This document shows positions 28,457 to 37,279 of a stretch of 64,000 nucleotides of DNA, one piece after another (position 1 is the stretch's first letter; every line of letters begins with the position of its first letter). A program made the translations under genes and the position numbers. Source of the DNA: Archangium gephyra (GTDB lineage: Bacteria; Myxococcota; Myxococcia; Myxococcales; Myxococcaceae); the NCBI RefSeq assembly GCF_001027285.1, contig NZ_CP011509.1:10502501-10566500 (forward strand), given 5' to 3'. The notes beneath the pieces are model-generated. The model did not search any database, was not told where the DNA came from, and saw only the letters and a list, made by a program, of their open reading frames with translations.

Positions 28457-30406
28457 ATGATCTACGCACCCAAGGAAGGCTTCGGCAGGACCGCCCGCAT
28501 CCAGAGCATGGAGGACTACCAGTTCCTCTATCGCAAGAGCCTCGAGCGGCCCGAGGAGTTCTGGGGCGAGATGGCCCAGGCGCTCACGTGGTTCCACCCG
28601 CCGGAGACGGTGCTGGACGCGGACACGGACCAGGTGGACTTCTCCTGGTTCGGCGGAGGCCGGCTCAACGCCTGCTACAACGCGGTGGACCGGCACGTGA
28701 AGGAGAACCCCCGCAAGCCCGCCATCATCTGGGCGAAGAACGAGCCGGGGCAGTACGAGCTCATCACCTGGCGGGACCTCAAGCACAACGTGGGGCGCGT
28801 GGCCAACGTGCTCAAGGCGCACGGGGTGAAGAAGGGGGACCGCGTCTGCATCTACCTGCCCATGGTGCCGGAGCTGGCCTACACCATGCTGGCGTGCGCG
28901 CGCATCGGCGCGGTGCACTCGGTGGTGTTCGCCGGCTTCTCCGCGGACTCGCTGCGCGAGCGCATCCTCGACTCGGGGGCCCAGGTGCTCGTCACCGCCA
29001 ACGAGGGCCCGCGGGGCGCCAAGCGGGTGCGGACCAAGGCCATCAGCGACGAGGCGGTGGAGGGCCTCTCGCAGGTGCGGTCCGTGCTGGTGGTGCGCCG
29101 CACCGAGGCGGACGTGCCCATGAAGGCCGGCCGGGACTGGTGGCTGGACCAGGAGATGAGCAAGCACCGCGGCACCTGCCCGGTGGAGTGGATGGCGGCG
29201 GAGGATCCGCTCTTCATCCTCTACACCTCGGGCAGCACCGGGAAGCCCAAGGGGGTGATGCACACCACGGGCGGCTACCTCGTCTACGCCGTCACCACGC
29301 ACCGCTACGTCTTCGACCTGCAGCCGGACGACGTGCACTTCTGCACCGCGGACATGGGGTGGATTACCGGCCACACGTACCTGCTGTACGGGCCGCTGGC
29401 GAACGGGACGACGACGGTGCTCTTCGAGTCCATTCCCACGTACCCGGACGCGGGGCGGCTGTGGCAGGTGGTGGACGACGTGAAGGCCACGGTGCTCTTC
29501 ACCGCGCCCACCGCGCTGCGCGCCCTCCTCCGCGAGGGGGACGCGTACGTGAAGAAGTCCTCGCGCAAGAGCCTGCGGCTGCTGGCCTCGGCGGGCGAGC
29601 CCATCAACCCCGAGGTGTGGCGCTGGTACCACGACGTGGTGGGCGAGGGCCGCTGCCCCGTGGTGGACAACTGGTGGCAGACGGAGACGGGCGGGGTGCT
29701 CATCGCCCCCATGCCGGGCGCCACGCCCTGCAAGCCCGGCAGCGCCACCCTGCCCTTCTTCGGCGTCGAGCCCGTGCTGGTGGATGACGAGGGCCGCGTG
29801 CTGGAGGGCAACGGCGTCTCCGGCAACCTGTGCATCGCCCGCACGTGGCCGGGCCAGGCCCGCACCCTCTGGGGCAACCACCAGCGCTTCATCGAGACGT
29901 ACTACTCGCGCTTCCCCCGCCTCTACTTCACCGGGGACGGCTGCCGCCGGGACGAGGACGGCTACTACTGGATCACGGGCCGCGTGGATGACGTGCTCAA
30001 CGTCTCCGGCCACCGCCTGGGCACCGCCGAGGTGGAGAGCGCGCTGGTGGCCCACGAGTCCGTCGCCGAGGCCGCCGTGGTGGGCTTTCCGCATGAGCTC
30101 AAGGGCACGGGGGTGTGCGCCTTCGTCACGCTCAAGCCCGAGTTCCTGGACGCCAGCACGGAGCAGATGATGGGGGCGCTCAAGGAGCAGGTGCGCCACG
30201 TCATCGGTCCCATCGCCACGCCGGACCAGGTGCGCATCGTGTCCGGCCTGCCCAAGACGCGCTCCGGGAAGATCCTCCGCCGCATGCTGCGGAAGATCGC
30301 CTGCGGAGAGACGCAGGACCTGGGCGACACCTCCACCCTCGCCGAGCCCTCCGTGCTCGATGAGCTGCTCACCCAACAGTCCCAGATGCAGTCCCAGCGC
30401 CGCTGA
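28457..30406 (+). CDS. acs: Acetyl-CoA synthetase (AMP-forming)
   Basis: The 649-residue protein has the length and motifs of Acs: AVHSVVFAGFSADSL, the adenylation P-loop YTSGSTGKPKGVMHT, DMGWITGHTY, DNWWQTETGG, and YYWITGRVDDVLNVSGHRLGTAEVE. The C-terminal PKTRSGKILRR holds the catalytic lysine that is acetylated by Pat-type enzymes in other bacteria. It makes acetyl-CoA from acetate, ATP and CoA through acetyl-AMP in the cytoplasm. The start ATG 28457 has GGAGG at ideal spacing; the frame is open far upstream but without homology. It heads an operon with yjcH and actP. Confidence 0.97.
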   Translation: MIYAPKEGFGRTARIQSMEDYQFLYRKSLERPEEFWGEMAQALTWFHPPETVLDADTDQVDFSWFGGGRLNACYNAVDRHVKENPRKPAIIWAKNEPGQYELITWRDLKHNVGRVANVLKAHGVKKGDRVCIYLPMVPELAYTMLACARIGAVHSVVFAGFSADSLRERILDSGAQVLVTANEGPRGAKRVRTKAISDEAVEGLSQVRSVLVVRRTEADVPMKAGRDWWLDQEMSKHRGTCPVEWMAAEDPLFILYTSGSTGKPKGVMHTTGGYLVYAVTTHRYVFDLQPDDVHFCTADMGWITGHTYLLYGPLANGTTTVLFESIPTYPDAGRLWQVVDDVKATVLFTAPTALRALLREGDAYVKKSSRKSLRLLASAGEPINPEVWRWYHDVVGEGRCPVVDNWWQTETGGVLIAPMPGATPCKPGSATLPFFGVEPVLVDDEGRVLEGNGVSGNLCIARTWPGQARTLWGNHQRFIETYYSRFPRLYFTGDGCRRDEDGYYWITGRVDDVLNVSGHRLGTAEVESALVAHESVAEAAVVGFPHELKGTGVCAFVTLKPEFLDASTEQMMGALKEQVRHVIGPIATPDQVRIVSGLPKTRSGKILRRMLRKIACGETQDLGDTSTLAEPSVLDELLTQQSQMQSQRR

Positions 30407-30432
30407 CCACCCCTCGAGAAGAGTCCCTACCC

Positions 30433-30711
30433 ATGTCCCAGAAAACCAAGGCCGACGAGCTCGAAGCCCTGGCGGCGACGCGTTGGCGCGTGGCCGCCGT
30501 GCTCACCGCGGCCATGCTGATCTCCTATTTCGGTTTCATCCTGCTCGTCGCGTTCGACAAGCCCCTGATGGGCAAGCAGCTCGCCCCGGGGCTGTCGCTC
30601 GGCATCCTGCTGGGCGCGCTGGTCATCGCCTCGGCCTGGGTGTTCACCGGCATCTACGTGGTGTGGGCGAACAACCGCTACGACAAGGCCCTCCACCAGT
30701 TCCGCCGCTGA
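30433..30711 (+). CDS. yjcH: DUF485 inner-membrane protein of the acetate operon
   Basis: The 92-residue protein has a charged cytosolic N-terminus ([18 protein letters not shown]) and two hydrophobic spans ([44 protein letters not shown]), followed by NNRYDKAL, all usual for DUF485. It stands between acs and actP, the same order as acs-yjcH-actP in enterobacteria. It is thought to accompany the acetate symporter, but its role is not defined. It parallels the 65-residue membrane protein placed before the symporter-domain kinase at 17907. Confidence 0.92.
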   Translation: MSQKTKADELEALAATRWRVAAVLTAAMLISYFGFILLVAFDKPLMGKQLAPGLSLGILLGALVIASAWVFTGIYVVWANNRYDKALHQFRR

Positions 30712-30727
30712 ATCAGGAGCCACGCGA

Positions 30728-32353
30728 ATGAATCCCCAACAGGCACAAACCACGATTGGCCAGCCCAACACCACGGCCATCATCTTCTTCCTGGCCTTCG
30801 TGGGCCTCACCCTCGCCATCACGTACTGGGCGGCGCGCAAGACGAAGACGACCTCGGAGTTCTTCGCCGCCGGAGGAGGCGTCACCGGTCTGCAGAACGG
30901 CTTCGCGCTGGCCGGTGACTTCATGAGCGCCGCGAGCTTCCTGGGCATCGCCGGCCTGGTGGCGCTCTCCGGCTTCGACGGCCTCATCTACTCGGTGGGC
31001 TGGCTGGTGGGCTGGCCGGTGGTGACGTTCCTCATCGCCGAGCCCCTGCGCAACCTGGGCAAGTACACCTTCGCGGACGTGGTGGCCTACCGGCTGAAGC
31101 AGACGCCGGTGCGCATCTCCGCCGCGCTGGGCACCCTGACGGTGGTGGCCTTCTACCTCATCGCCCAGATGGTGGGCGCCGGCAACCTCATCCGCATGAT
31201 GTTCGGCCTCACCTACGAGGCGGCCGTGCTCATCGTGGGGGTGGTGATGATCCTCTACGTCCTCTTCGGCGGGATGATCGCCACCACGTGGGTGCAGATC
31301 GTCAAGGCGGTGCTGCTGCTGGGCGGAGCGACGGCCCTGGCGTTGATGGTGCTCGCGAAGTTCAGCTACAGCCCGCTGGCGCTCTTCCAGGAGGCGGTCA
31401 ACCAGTACGGTCCGGAGGTGCTGGCGCCGGGCAAGCTGGTGACGAACCCGCTGGAGGCGGTGTCGCTGGGCCTGGCGCTGATGTTCGGCACGGCGGGCCT
31501 GCCGCACATCCTGATGCGCTTCTACACGGTGCCCAACGCGAAGGCGGCGCGCAGCTCGGTGTTCTACGCCACGGGCCTCATCGGCTACTTCTACCTGGTG
31601 ACGTTCATCCTCGGCTTCGGCGCGTCGGTGCTGCTGGGCCGCGGGGCGATCACCGGCGTGGACAAGGGCGGCAACATGGCGGCGCCCATGCTGGCCGAGG
31701 CGGTGGGTGGCACGCCCTTCCTGGGCTTCATCTCCGCGGTGGCCTTCGCCACCATCCTCGCGGTGGTGGCCGGACTGACGCTCTCGGGCGCGGCGGCGCT
31801 CTCGCACGACCTGTGGACGCACGTGGTGCGCAAGGGCAACTCGCCCGAGCACGAGCAGCTGCGCGTGGCGCGGCTGGCCAGCCTGGGCCTGGGGATTCTC
31901 GCCATCCTGCTGGGCATCCTCTTCAAGGGGCAGAACGTGGCCTTCATGGTGGGGCTGGCCTTCGCCATCGCGGCAAGCGCCAACTTCCCCGCCCTGCTGC
32001 TGTCCATGTCGTGGAAGGGCTTCACCACGCGGGGCGCGGTGGCCAGCATGGTGACGGGCACGTTGAGCGCGGTGCTGCTCATCTTCCTGTCGCCCACGGT
32101 GCAGGTGGATCTGCTGGGCAGCAAGGAGGCGATCTTCCCGCTGAAGAACCCGGGCATCATCACCATGCCGCTGTCCTTCCTGGTGGGCTGGGTGGTGTCA
32201 CTGGTCTCCCCCGAGTCCGAGGCGTCCAGCCGCTACGCCGAGGTGAAGCACCGCATGCACGTGGGCGCCGAGGCCGACGCACCCACGCACGCGGCCCCCG
32301 GTACGCCCGCGGCGCCCAGGCCCGTGACGACGCCGAGCACGCAGACCACCTGA
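30728..32353 (+). CDS. actP: Cation/acetate symporter
   Basis: The 541-residue SSS-family protein has 13 or so spans. [45 protein letters not shown] and [24 protein letters not shown] match ActP/YjcG conserved segments. It imports acetate (and related short acids) with sodium or protons so that Acs can use it. The C-terminal 45 residues are a polar Ala/Pro/Thr-rich tail. It ends 12 bp before the convergent ridA gene; no terminator is seen in that gap. Confidence 0.95.
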   Translation: MNPQQAQTTIGQPNTTAIIFFLAFVGLTLAITYWAARKTKTTSEFFAAGGGVTGLQNGFALAGDFMSAASFLGIAGLVALSGFDGLIYSVGWLVGWPVVTFLIAEPLRNLGKYTFADVVAYRLKQTPVRISAALGTLTVVAFYLIAQMVGAGNLIRMMFGLTYEAAVLIVGVVMILYVLFGGMIATTWVQIVKAVLLLGGATALALMVLAKFSYSPLALFQEAVNQYGPEVLAPGKLVTNPLEAVSLGLALMFGTAGLPHILMRFYTVPNAKAARSSVFYATGLIGYFYLVTFILGFGASVLLGRGAITGVDKGGNMAAPMLAEAVGGTPFLGFISAVAFATILAVVAGLTLSGAAALSHDLWTHVVRKGNSPEHEQLRVARLASLGLGILAILLGILFKGQNVAFMVGLAFAIAASANFPALLLSMSWKGFTTRGAVASMVTGTLSAVLLIFLSPTVQVDLLGSKEAIFPLKNPGIITMPLSFLVGWVVSLVSPESEASSRYAEVKHRMHVGAEADAPTHAAPGTPAAPRPVTTPSTQTT

Positions 32354-32365
32354 GAGGGTCTTCAC

Positions 32366-32761
32366 TCAGGTGGGCTGCACCACCGCGATGCAGTCGATCT
32401 CCACCCGCGCGCCCTTGGGCAGGCCCGCCACCTGCACGGTGGTGCGCGCGGGAGGAGTCCCCGGGAAGTAGCGGCCGTAGACCTCGTTCATCTCGGCGAA
32501 GTCGGCCATGTCGACGAGGAAGACGCCACACCGGACGACGTGGGAGAAGTCCAGGCCACCGGCCGCGAGCACCTCCCGCAGGTTGTCCATGGCCCGAGCC
32601 GTCTGGACCTTGACGCTGCCCTGGACCAGCTCGCCGGTCGCGGGATCGATGGGCGTCTGGCCCGAGAGGAAGACCATCCTCCCGAGGCCCACCTCGACGG
32701 CCTGCGAGTAGGGACCAATGGCCTTGGGGGCCTTGTCGGAGTGCAGCGTTTTGCGAGCCAT
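32366..32761 (-). CDS. ridA: RidA-family reactive intermediate (enamine/imine) deaminase
   Basis: The 131-residue protein matches the YjgF/YER057c/UK114 family from end to end: KAIGPYSQAVEVG, MVFLSGQTPIDPATGELV, AGGLDFSHVVRCGVFLVDMADF and PARTTVQVAGLPKGARVEIDCIAVV. The Arg of PPARTTV and the Glu of VEIDC correspond to catalytic-site residues that bind 2-aminoacrylate. It hydrolyses reactive enamines released by PLP enzymes. GGAGG precedes ATG 32761 at good spacing. It is a monocistronic gene convergent with actP. Confidence 0.95.
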   Translation of the reverse strand: MARKTLHSDKAPKAIGPYSQAVEVGLGRMVFLSGQTPIDPATGELVQGSVKVQTARAMDNLREVLAAGGLDFSHVVRCGVFLVDMADFAEMNEVYGRYFPGTPPARTTVQVAGLPKGARVEIDCIAVVQPT

Positions 32762-32911
32762 GGGGAACCTCCAGGGGGGCGTGTCTACCACGCGCTGCCG
32801 GGGGTGGGCCGCGTTCAATACAGGACGCCCGTGCCCATCCGTCCGCGAGAGGACCGGGGGCCAGGAGCATGCTCGGCGTTCCATCCCCCTGCTCCCCGAA
32901 GGAGTCCTGTC

Positions 32912-33205
32912 ATGAGCGTACGCACGATGTTCCTGGCCCTCTCCACCACGGCCCTGCTCGGCTGTGCCAGCACTCCGGCCACGGCCACGCGCACGGAGGC
33001 CCAGCGCAACGAGACGGAAGCGAAGGCGTGCGGTTGCGACCACAAGGCCCAGGAAGGCTCCACGCAGGCGGCGGAGGGCCATCATGCCGCCGGGTGTAGC
33101 TGCCCGCACTGTGGGCACACCGCCAAGAGCGCGGAGGCCCAGGGCACGGAGGGCGAGGCGGCCACCTGTGGCTGCGCGCACGGGCACGAAGGCCACCAGG
33201 GCTGA
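32912..33205 (+). CDS. Cys/His-rich lipoprotein, possible metal binder
   Basis: The 97-residue protein has an AAGGAGT ribosome site and a lipoprotein signal MSVRTMFLALSTTALLGC with Cys18 lipidated. The mature part is Ala/Glu/Thr-rich and holds three metal-ligand clusters: CGCDHK, CSCPHCGH, and CGCAHGHEGH, together with a GHHAAG spacer. Seven non-lipid cysteines and many histidines in about 75 residues suggest zinc or copper binding in the periplasm, but no family is recognised. It is followed by a hypothetical gene 19 bp later. Confidence 0.75.
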   Translation: MSVRTMFLALSTTALLGCASTPATATRTEAQRNETEAKACGCDHKAQEGSTQAAEGHHAAGCSCPHCGHTAKSAEAQGTEGEAATCGCAHGHEGHQG

Positions 33206-33224
33206 GAGCGAGGCGCACGCGACC

Positions 33225-33824
33225 GTGGTCCGCACCGAGCACGACGCACTGGAGCTCATCCGCACGAAGCGCATCGTCACCGAGGTACCTGCCCTGGGGA
33301 TGACCTCGCTCGTCGAGGCCGTGGCCGGAGGTGCGGTGCACGGCAGCTGGCGCAACCACGCCAAGGGCCGGCTCATGTACCGGCTCGGCCGCATGCTGAG
33401 GGCCTCGGACGAGGTGCTCGCGGTGCGGCTGGTGGAGGGCAAGGTGGCCTTCGTGGACCCCGTGCTGTGGGCGGTGGTGTACCGCGTGGCCATGGAGCCC
33501 TCGCGCCGCCGCCGCTCGCTGGAGGGGCTGTCTGCCCAGGCCCGCGCCCTGCTGTCGGCGGTGGAGCGGGACAAGGTGGTGCGCCTGGAGAAGAACAGCG
33601 AGTGGACGAAGGGGCGCGAGGCCCTGGAGGAGCGGCTGCTCGTGCACGTCTCCGAGGCCGGGACGGAGGAGGGCCGCCACGTCACCGTCCTGCGCTCCTG
33701 GAGGGACTGGGTCTCCCCCACGGTGAAGGAGGCCTCCGAGTCCCTCACCTATGAGGACGCACTGGCGCGGTTGCGCGAGGCCTGTGGTGGAGCCCCTGCG
33801 GGGCTCGGGCCGTGGGTGCCCTGA
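33225..33824 (+). CDS. Hypothetical protein, no recognised domain
   Basis: GTG 33225 is the most likely start (199 residues); the frame continues upstream inside the lipoprotein gene without homology. The protein is soluble, with an N-terminal helix-rich part (TEHDALELIRTKRIVTEVP), a LVEAVAGGAVHGSWRNHAKGRLMYRLGRML segment, and a basic C-terminal region with HVTVLRSWRDWV. Charge pattern and size could suit a small nucleic-acid-related protein, but this is guesswork. It lies directly after the Cys/His lipoprotein and its stop is 2 bp from the end of the convergent Eis-like gene. Confidence 0.7.
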   Translation: MVRTEHDALELIRTKRIVTEVPALGMTSLVEAVAGGAVHGSWRNHAKGRLMYRLGRMLRASDEVLAVRLVEGKVAFVDPVLWAVVYRVAMEPSRRRRSLEGLSAQARALLSAVERDKVVRLEKNSEWTKGREALEERLLVHVSEAGTEEGRHVTVLRSWRDWVSPTVKEASESLTYEDALARLREACGGAPAGLGPWVP

Positions 33825-33825
33825 C

Positions 33826-35016
33826 TCAGTACATGTCGGGCATGGCGGGCGGCGGACCGGAGAAGAACGCGGTGGCCGTGCGCAGGGCGGACTCATCGGC
33901 CTCGAGCGCCCCGGTGCTCAGGAGGGCCGCGGGCGAGAGGAAGCCGCTGTAGAGCGGAGCCAGCGCGCGCACGTGCAACTTCATGTCGCCATCCCCGCCG
34001 GGGCGCACCTCGGCCTCGCCGTTCTCCACCTCGAGCACGAAGCGGCCGCGGTTCTCCGGGAAGAGCTCATCGTCCACCTCCAGGTGCAGGGCCCCGGAGA
34101 GCCCGGCCGGGTAGCCGCGGGCCTGGAGCGCGGCGGGCACGTCCAGCAGCCGCAGCATCCAGTGGAGGAGGTGCTTCACCTCGTACGTCTGCTCGCGCAG
34201 CAGGAAGAGGAGGGGATCCGCAGGGCCGCCCCGCCACACCATCTCCTGGGCCATGGAGCGGTGGTCGCCGAGGAAGCTCAGCAGCCGCCGGCCCGCGGCG
34301 GGGGTGAGCGCGACGAGGTCGGTGAGGTTCAACTCCTGCCACATGCCCTGGGAGACGACCCGCCGCGTGAGGAAGACGTAGCCCTCGATACCGGCGCTGC
34401 CCTCCACGAGGTAGCCGTAGGCGGTCTCCCCCTTGGGATGGGTGACGCGGCTCCAGGTGTAGCCCGTGCGATCGATCCACCCCTGCTGCCGCTGCGCATG
34501 GCGGCGGTAGACCTCGCGGAGGGCGGGCAGATCGGCCTCCCCCACTGGCCGCAGCGCGAGGGTGCGCTCCTGGAAGTCGAGCCCATGGAGCTGCGCGCGG
34601 ATTTCGAAGCGGGAGCCGGACTGCTCGAAGCCCACGCGCCGGTAGAGCGGCTGGGTGGCCGGGTAGAGGCTGACGAGGGGGGCGCCCTGGCTCCGCAGCT
34701 CCCGGAGGGCCGTGCGCATGAGCCGGGTAGCCGTGCCCTGGCCGCGGCGCTCGGGGGCCACGCCCACGCCGCCGATGCCCACCATGGGCACCCGGCGCCC
34801 GTTGAACCACTGCCCCATGGGGATGAGGACGATGGTGGCGGCCACCGAGCCCCCCTCGCGCAGCACGCGCAGCTGGGCCTCGCCGGCCTCGACCTTCTGC
34901 TGCCAGCCCCGGGCGTCCTCGGGGGTGAGGGCGAAGGCCTGGGCCCGGATGTCCTCCGCCTGGGTGTTCTCCCGCTCCCCCTGGGGCGGGCCAAAATCCG
35001 GCGCTGTCGTGTCCAC
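33826..35016 (-). CDS. Eis-like GNAT N-acetyltransferase
   Basis: The 396-residue protein has the double-GNAT plus sterol-carrier-like layout of Eis enzymes. The N-terminal GNAT domain has VAPERRGQGTATRLM as acetyl-CoA loop and SLYPATQPLYRRVGF, where the Tyr is the general acid equivalent in Eis (Tyr126 in M. tuberculosis numbering). The C-terminal region with LHLEVDDELFPENRG and the final MPDMY resembles the SCP2-like domain whose chain-end carboxylate acts as base; here the last residue is Tyr rather than Phe. Family members acetylate many amines of aminoglycosides, or peptides. It is divergent from htpG. Confidence 0.9.
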   Translation of the reverse strand: MDTTAPDFGPPQGERENTQAEDIRAQAFALTPEDARGWQQKVEAGEAQLRVLREGGSVAATIVLIPMGQWFNGRRVPMVGIGGVGVAPERRGQGTATRLMRTALRELRSQGAPLVSLYPATQPLYRRVGFEQSGSRFEIRAQLHGLDFQERTLALRPVGEADLPALREVYRRHAQRQQGWIDRTGYTWSRVTHPKGETAYGYLVEGSAGIEGYVFLTRRVVSQGMWQELNLTDLVALTPAAGRRLLSFLGDHRSMAQEMVWRGGPADPLLFLLREQTYEVKHLLHWMLRLLDVPAALQARGYPAGLSGALHLEVDDELFPENRGRFVLEVENGEAEVRPGGDGDMKLHVRALAPLYSGFLSPAALLSTGALEADESALRTATAFFSGPPPAMPDMY

Positions 35017-35165
35017 GCTGTCCTCCCGGAGTCAGAGCCGGCGCAGCCTAGGAGCCGACCGGGCAGGCGCGCCAGGGCCTCCTCCTCTGCTGCCCCCCGA
35101 GCGTTCCTCTCCGGAAACCGTCCCCAAAGCTGGACAACCCACATCCCATGGTTACAGGGAGGGCG

Positions 35166-35180
35166 ATCGCGCCCCGCGAT
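35166..35180. promoter_or_regulatory. Palindrome just upstream of htpG
   Basis: ATCGCG, CCC, CGCGAT forms a perfect 6-bp inverted repeat 18 bp before the htpG start codon and next to the AGGA ribosome site. It may be an operator or a structured leader element that melts with heat; no CIRCE or clear sigma-32 promoter was seen. Confidence 0.3.
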
Positions 35181-35197
35181 GGGCGCCCGGAGGAAAC

Positions 35198-37228
35198 ATG
35201 TCCGTCGACACCCAGCGGGAAACCCACAAGTTCCAGGCGGAGATCAACCAGCTCCTGAACCTGGTCATCAACTCCCTCTACAGCCACAAGGAGATCTTCC
35301 TGCGCGAGCTCGTCTCGAACGCGTCGGACGCGTTGGACAAGCTGCGCTTCCGCTCCGTCACCGAGCCCGAGCTGCTGGAGGGGGCCTCCGAGCTGGAGAT
35401 CCGCCTGATTCCGGACGCGGAGAAGGGCACGCTGACCATCGAGGACACCGGCATCGGCATGACGCGGGACGAGCTGGTGAAGAACCTGGGGACCATCGCG
35501 CACTCGGGCTCGCGCGAGTTCCTGGAGCTGGTGGCACAGCGGGGCCAGAAGGACGTGAACCTGATTGGCCAGTTCGGCGTGGGCTTCTATAGCGCCTATC
35601 TGGTGGCGGACCACGTCGAGGTGGTGAGCCGGGCGGCGGGCAAGGACCCGCAGGCCTGGAAGTGGGCCTCGGACGCGAAGGGCTCGTTCACGGTGGAGCC
35701 GGCCGAGCGCGCCACGCGCGGCACCTCCATCACCCTGCACCTGAAGGCGGACCAGAAGGAGTTCCTGGACGAGTGGCGCCTGCGCTCGCTGGTGACGCAG
35801 TACTCGGACTACGTGAACCACCCCATCAAGCTCCAGGTCCAGAAGACCACGGGCGAGGGGGAGGCCCAGAAGACCGAGACGAAGCTCGAGGTGGTGAACA
35901 AGGCGAGCGCGCTGTGGCAGCGCTCGAAGAGTGAGATCACCGACGAGCAGTACCAGGAGTTCTACAAGCACCTGACGCACGACTGGGAGGTGCCGCTGGC
36001 GTGGACGCACTTCCGGACCGAGGGCAACCAGGTCTTCACGGGACTGCTCTTCCTGCCGAAGAACCCGCCGTTCGACCTGAACACGCCGCAGCAGCGAGGG
36101 GTGCGGCTGTTCGTGAAGCGGGTGCTCATCATGGACCGGTGCGAGGAGATGCTGCCGCAGTGGCTGCGCTTCGTGCGGGGCGTGGTGGACTCGGATGACC
36201 TGCCGCTCAACGTGTCGCGCGAGCTGTTGCAGGACTCGGCGGTGGTGCAGGCCATCCGCAAGCACGTGACGAAGAAGACGTTGGACATGCTGGAGAAGCT
36301 GGCCAAGGACAAGCCGGAGGACTACCGGACGTTCTGGAAGAGCTTCGGCACGGTGCTGAAGGAGGGGCTGGCGGTCGACACCGAGTACCGCGAGAAGCTG
36401 GGTGCGCTGGTGCGCTACGAGAGCTCGCGGGAGGAGGGGCTCACCTCGCTGGCGGACTACGTGTCGCGGATGAAGGAGGGCCAGAAGGCCATCTATTACG
36501 TCTTCGGCGAGTCGCGGAAGGCGGTGGTGGACTCGCCGCACCTGGAGGCGCTGAAGAAGCGCGGGTACGAAGTGCTGTACATGACGGACCCGGTGGACGA
36601 GTGGGCGACGCAGGGGCTGAGGGAGTTCCAGGACAAGCCGCTGGTGTCGGCGATGCACGCGGACCTGAAGCTGGAGGAGACGGAGGAGGAGAAGCGCGAG
36701 AAGGAGCAGCGCGCGAAGGGGCTGGGGCCGCTGGCGGAGCGGATGAAGGACGTGCTGAAGGAGCACGTGCGCGAGGTGCGGGTGTCGGACCGGCTCACGG
36801 ACTCGCCGTGCTGCCTGGTGGTGCCCGAGGGCGGCTCGCACGCGTTCGTGGAGCGGCTGCTGCGTGAGCGGGGCCGGAGCGTGCCGCGCGTGAAGCGGAT
36901 TCTGGAGGTGAACCCCTCGCACCCCATCGTCGAGCACCTGAAGGCACTGCAGGAGAAGGAGCCGGAGTCCCCGCAGGTGACGGAGTGGGTGGAGCTGCTC
37001 TACGACCAGGCGCTGCTCACGGAGGGCAGCAGCGTGGAGGATCCGAACCGTTTCGCGAGGCGGATGACGGCGCTGATGACGCAACTGGCGGCGCACTCGC
37101 CGGTGAAGGGCACGCACACGCCCGCGGGCGCGGTGGCCGCCGGTCCCGAGACGCCCACGTCGGAGCCGAAGCCCACGGAGGGGGCCGCGGTGGCCGCGGG
37201 TCCCGAGACGCCCGTCCGGCCCAACTGA
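35198..37228 (+). CDS. htpG: Hsp90-family molecular chaperone HtpG
   Basis: The 676-residue protein starts [21 protein letters not shown], with the ATPase motifs [53 protein letters not shown], then the middle-domain [11 protein letters not shown] with catalytic Arg and the C-terminal dimerisation region. It is an ATP-driven client chaperone in the cytoplasm. The frame is open upstream (ATG 34712) but homology and AGGAAAC place the start at 35198. It has an unusual tail of about 40 residues with two AVAAGPETP repeats, not part of the normal HtpG core. Confidence 0.97.
37130..37213 (+). repeat. 27-bp direct repeat coding the htpG tail
   Basis: The 27-bp units at 37130-37156 and 37187-37213 differ at one base and encode AVAAGPETP twice at the end of HtpG. 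The spacing is 57 bp, a multiple of three, so gain or loss of a unit would keep the frame. Confidence 0.8.
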
Positions 37229-37238
37229 GCCCATGAAA

Positions 37239-37271
37239 CGCCCCTGTCCCCGCTTCGAAGGGACAGGGGCG
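37239..37271. terminator. Bidirectional terminator between htpG and surface gene
   Basis: A perfect 12-bp stem, CGCCCCTGTCCC (37239-37250) with GGGACAGGGGCG (37260-37271), and a 9-nt loop lie in the 51-bp gap between two convergent stops. On the minus strand it is followed by a short TTT. It is placed to end both transcripts. Confidence 0.75.
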
Positions 37272-37279
37272 AACGGGGC

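Noticed and set aside
35048-37234. 728-residue open frame antisense to htpG
   Set aside because: It is Arg/His/Leu-rich shadow sequence opposite a strongly conserved chaperone gene.
37239-37271. Idea that the htpG 3' stem is a phage or integron attachment site
   Set aside because: A 12-bp stem between two convergent stop codons is better explained as a shared terminator, and no integrase is near.
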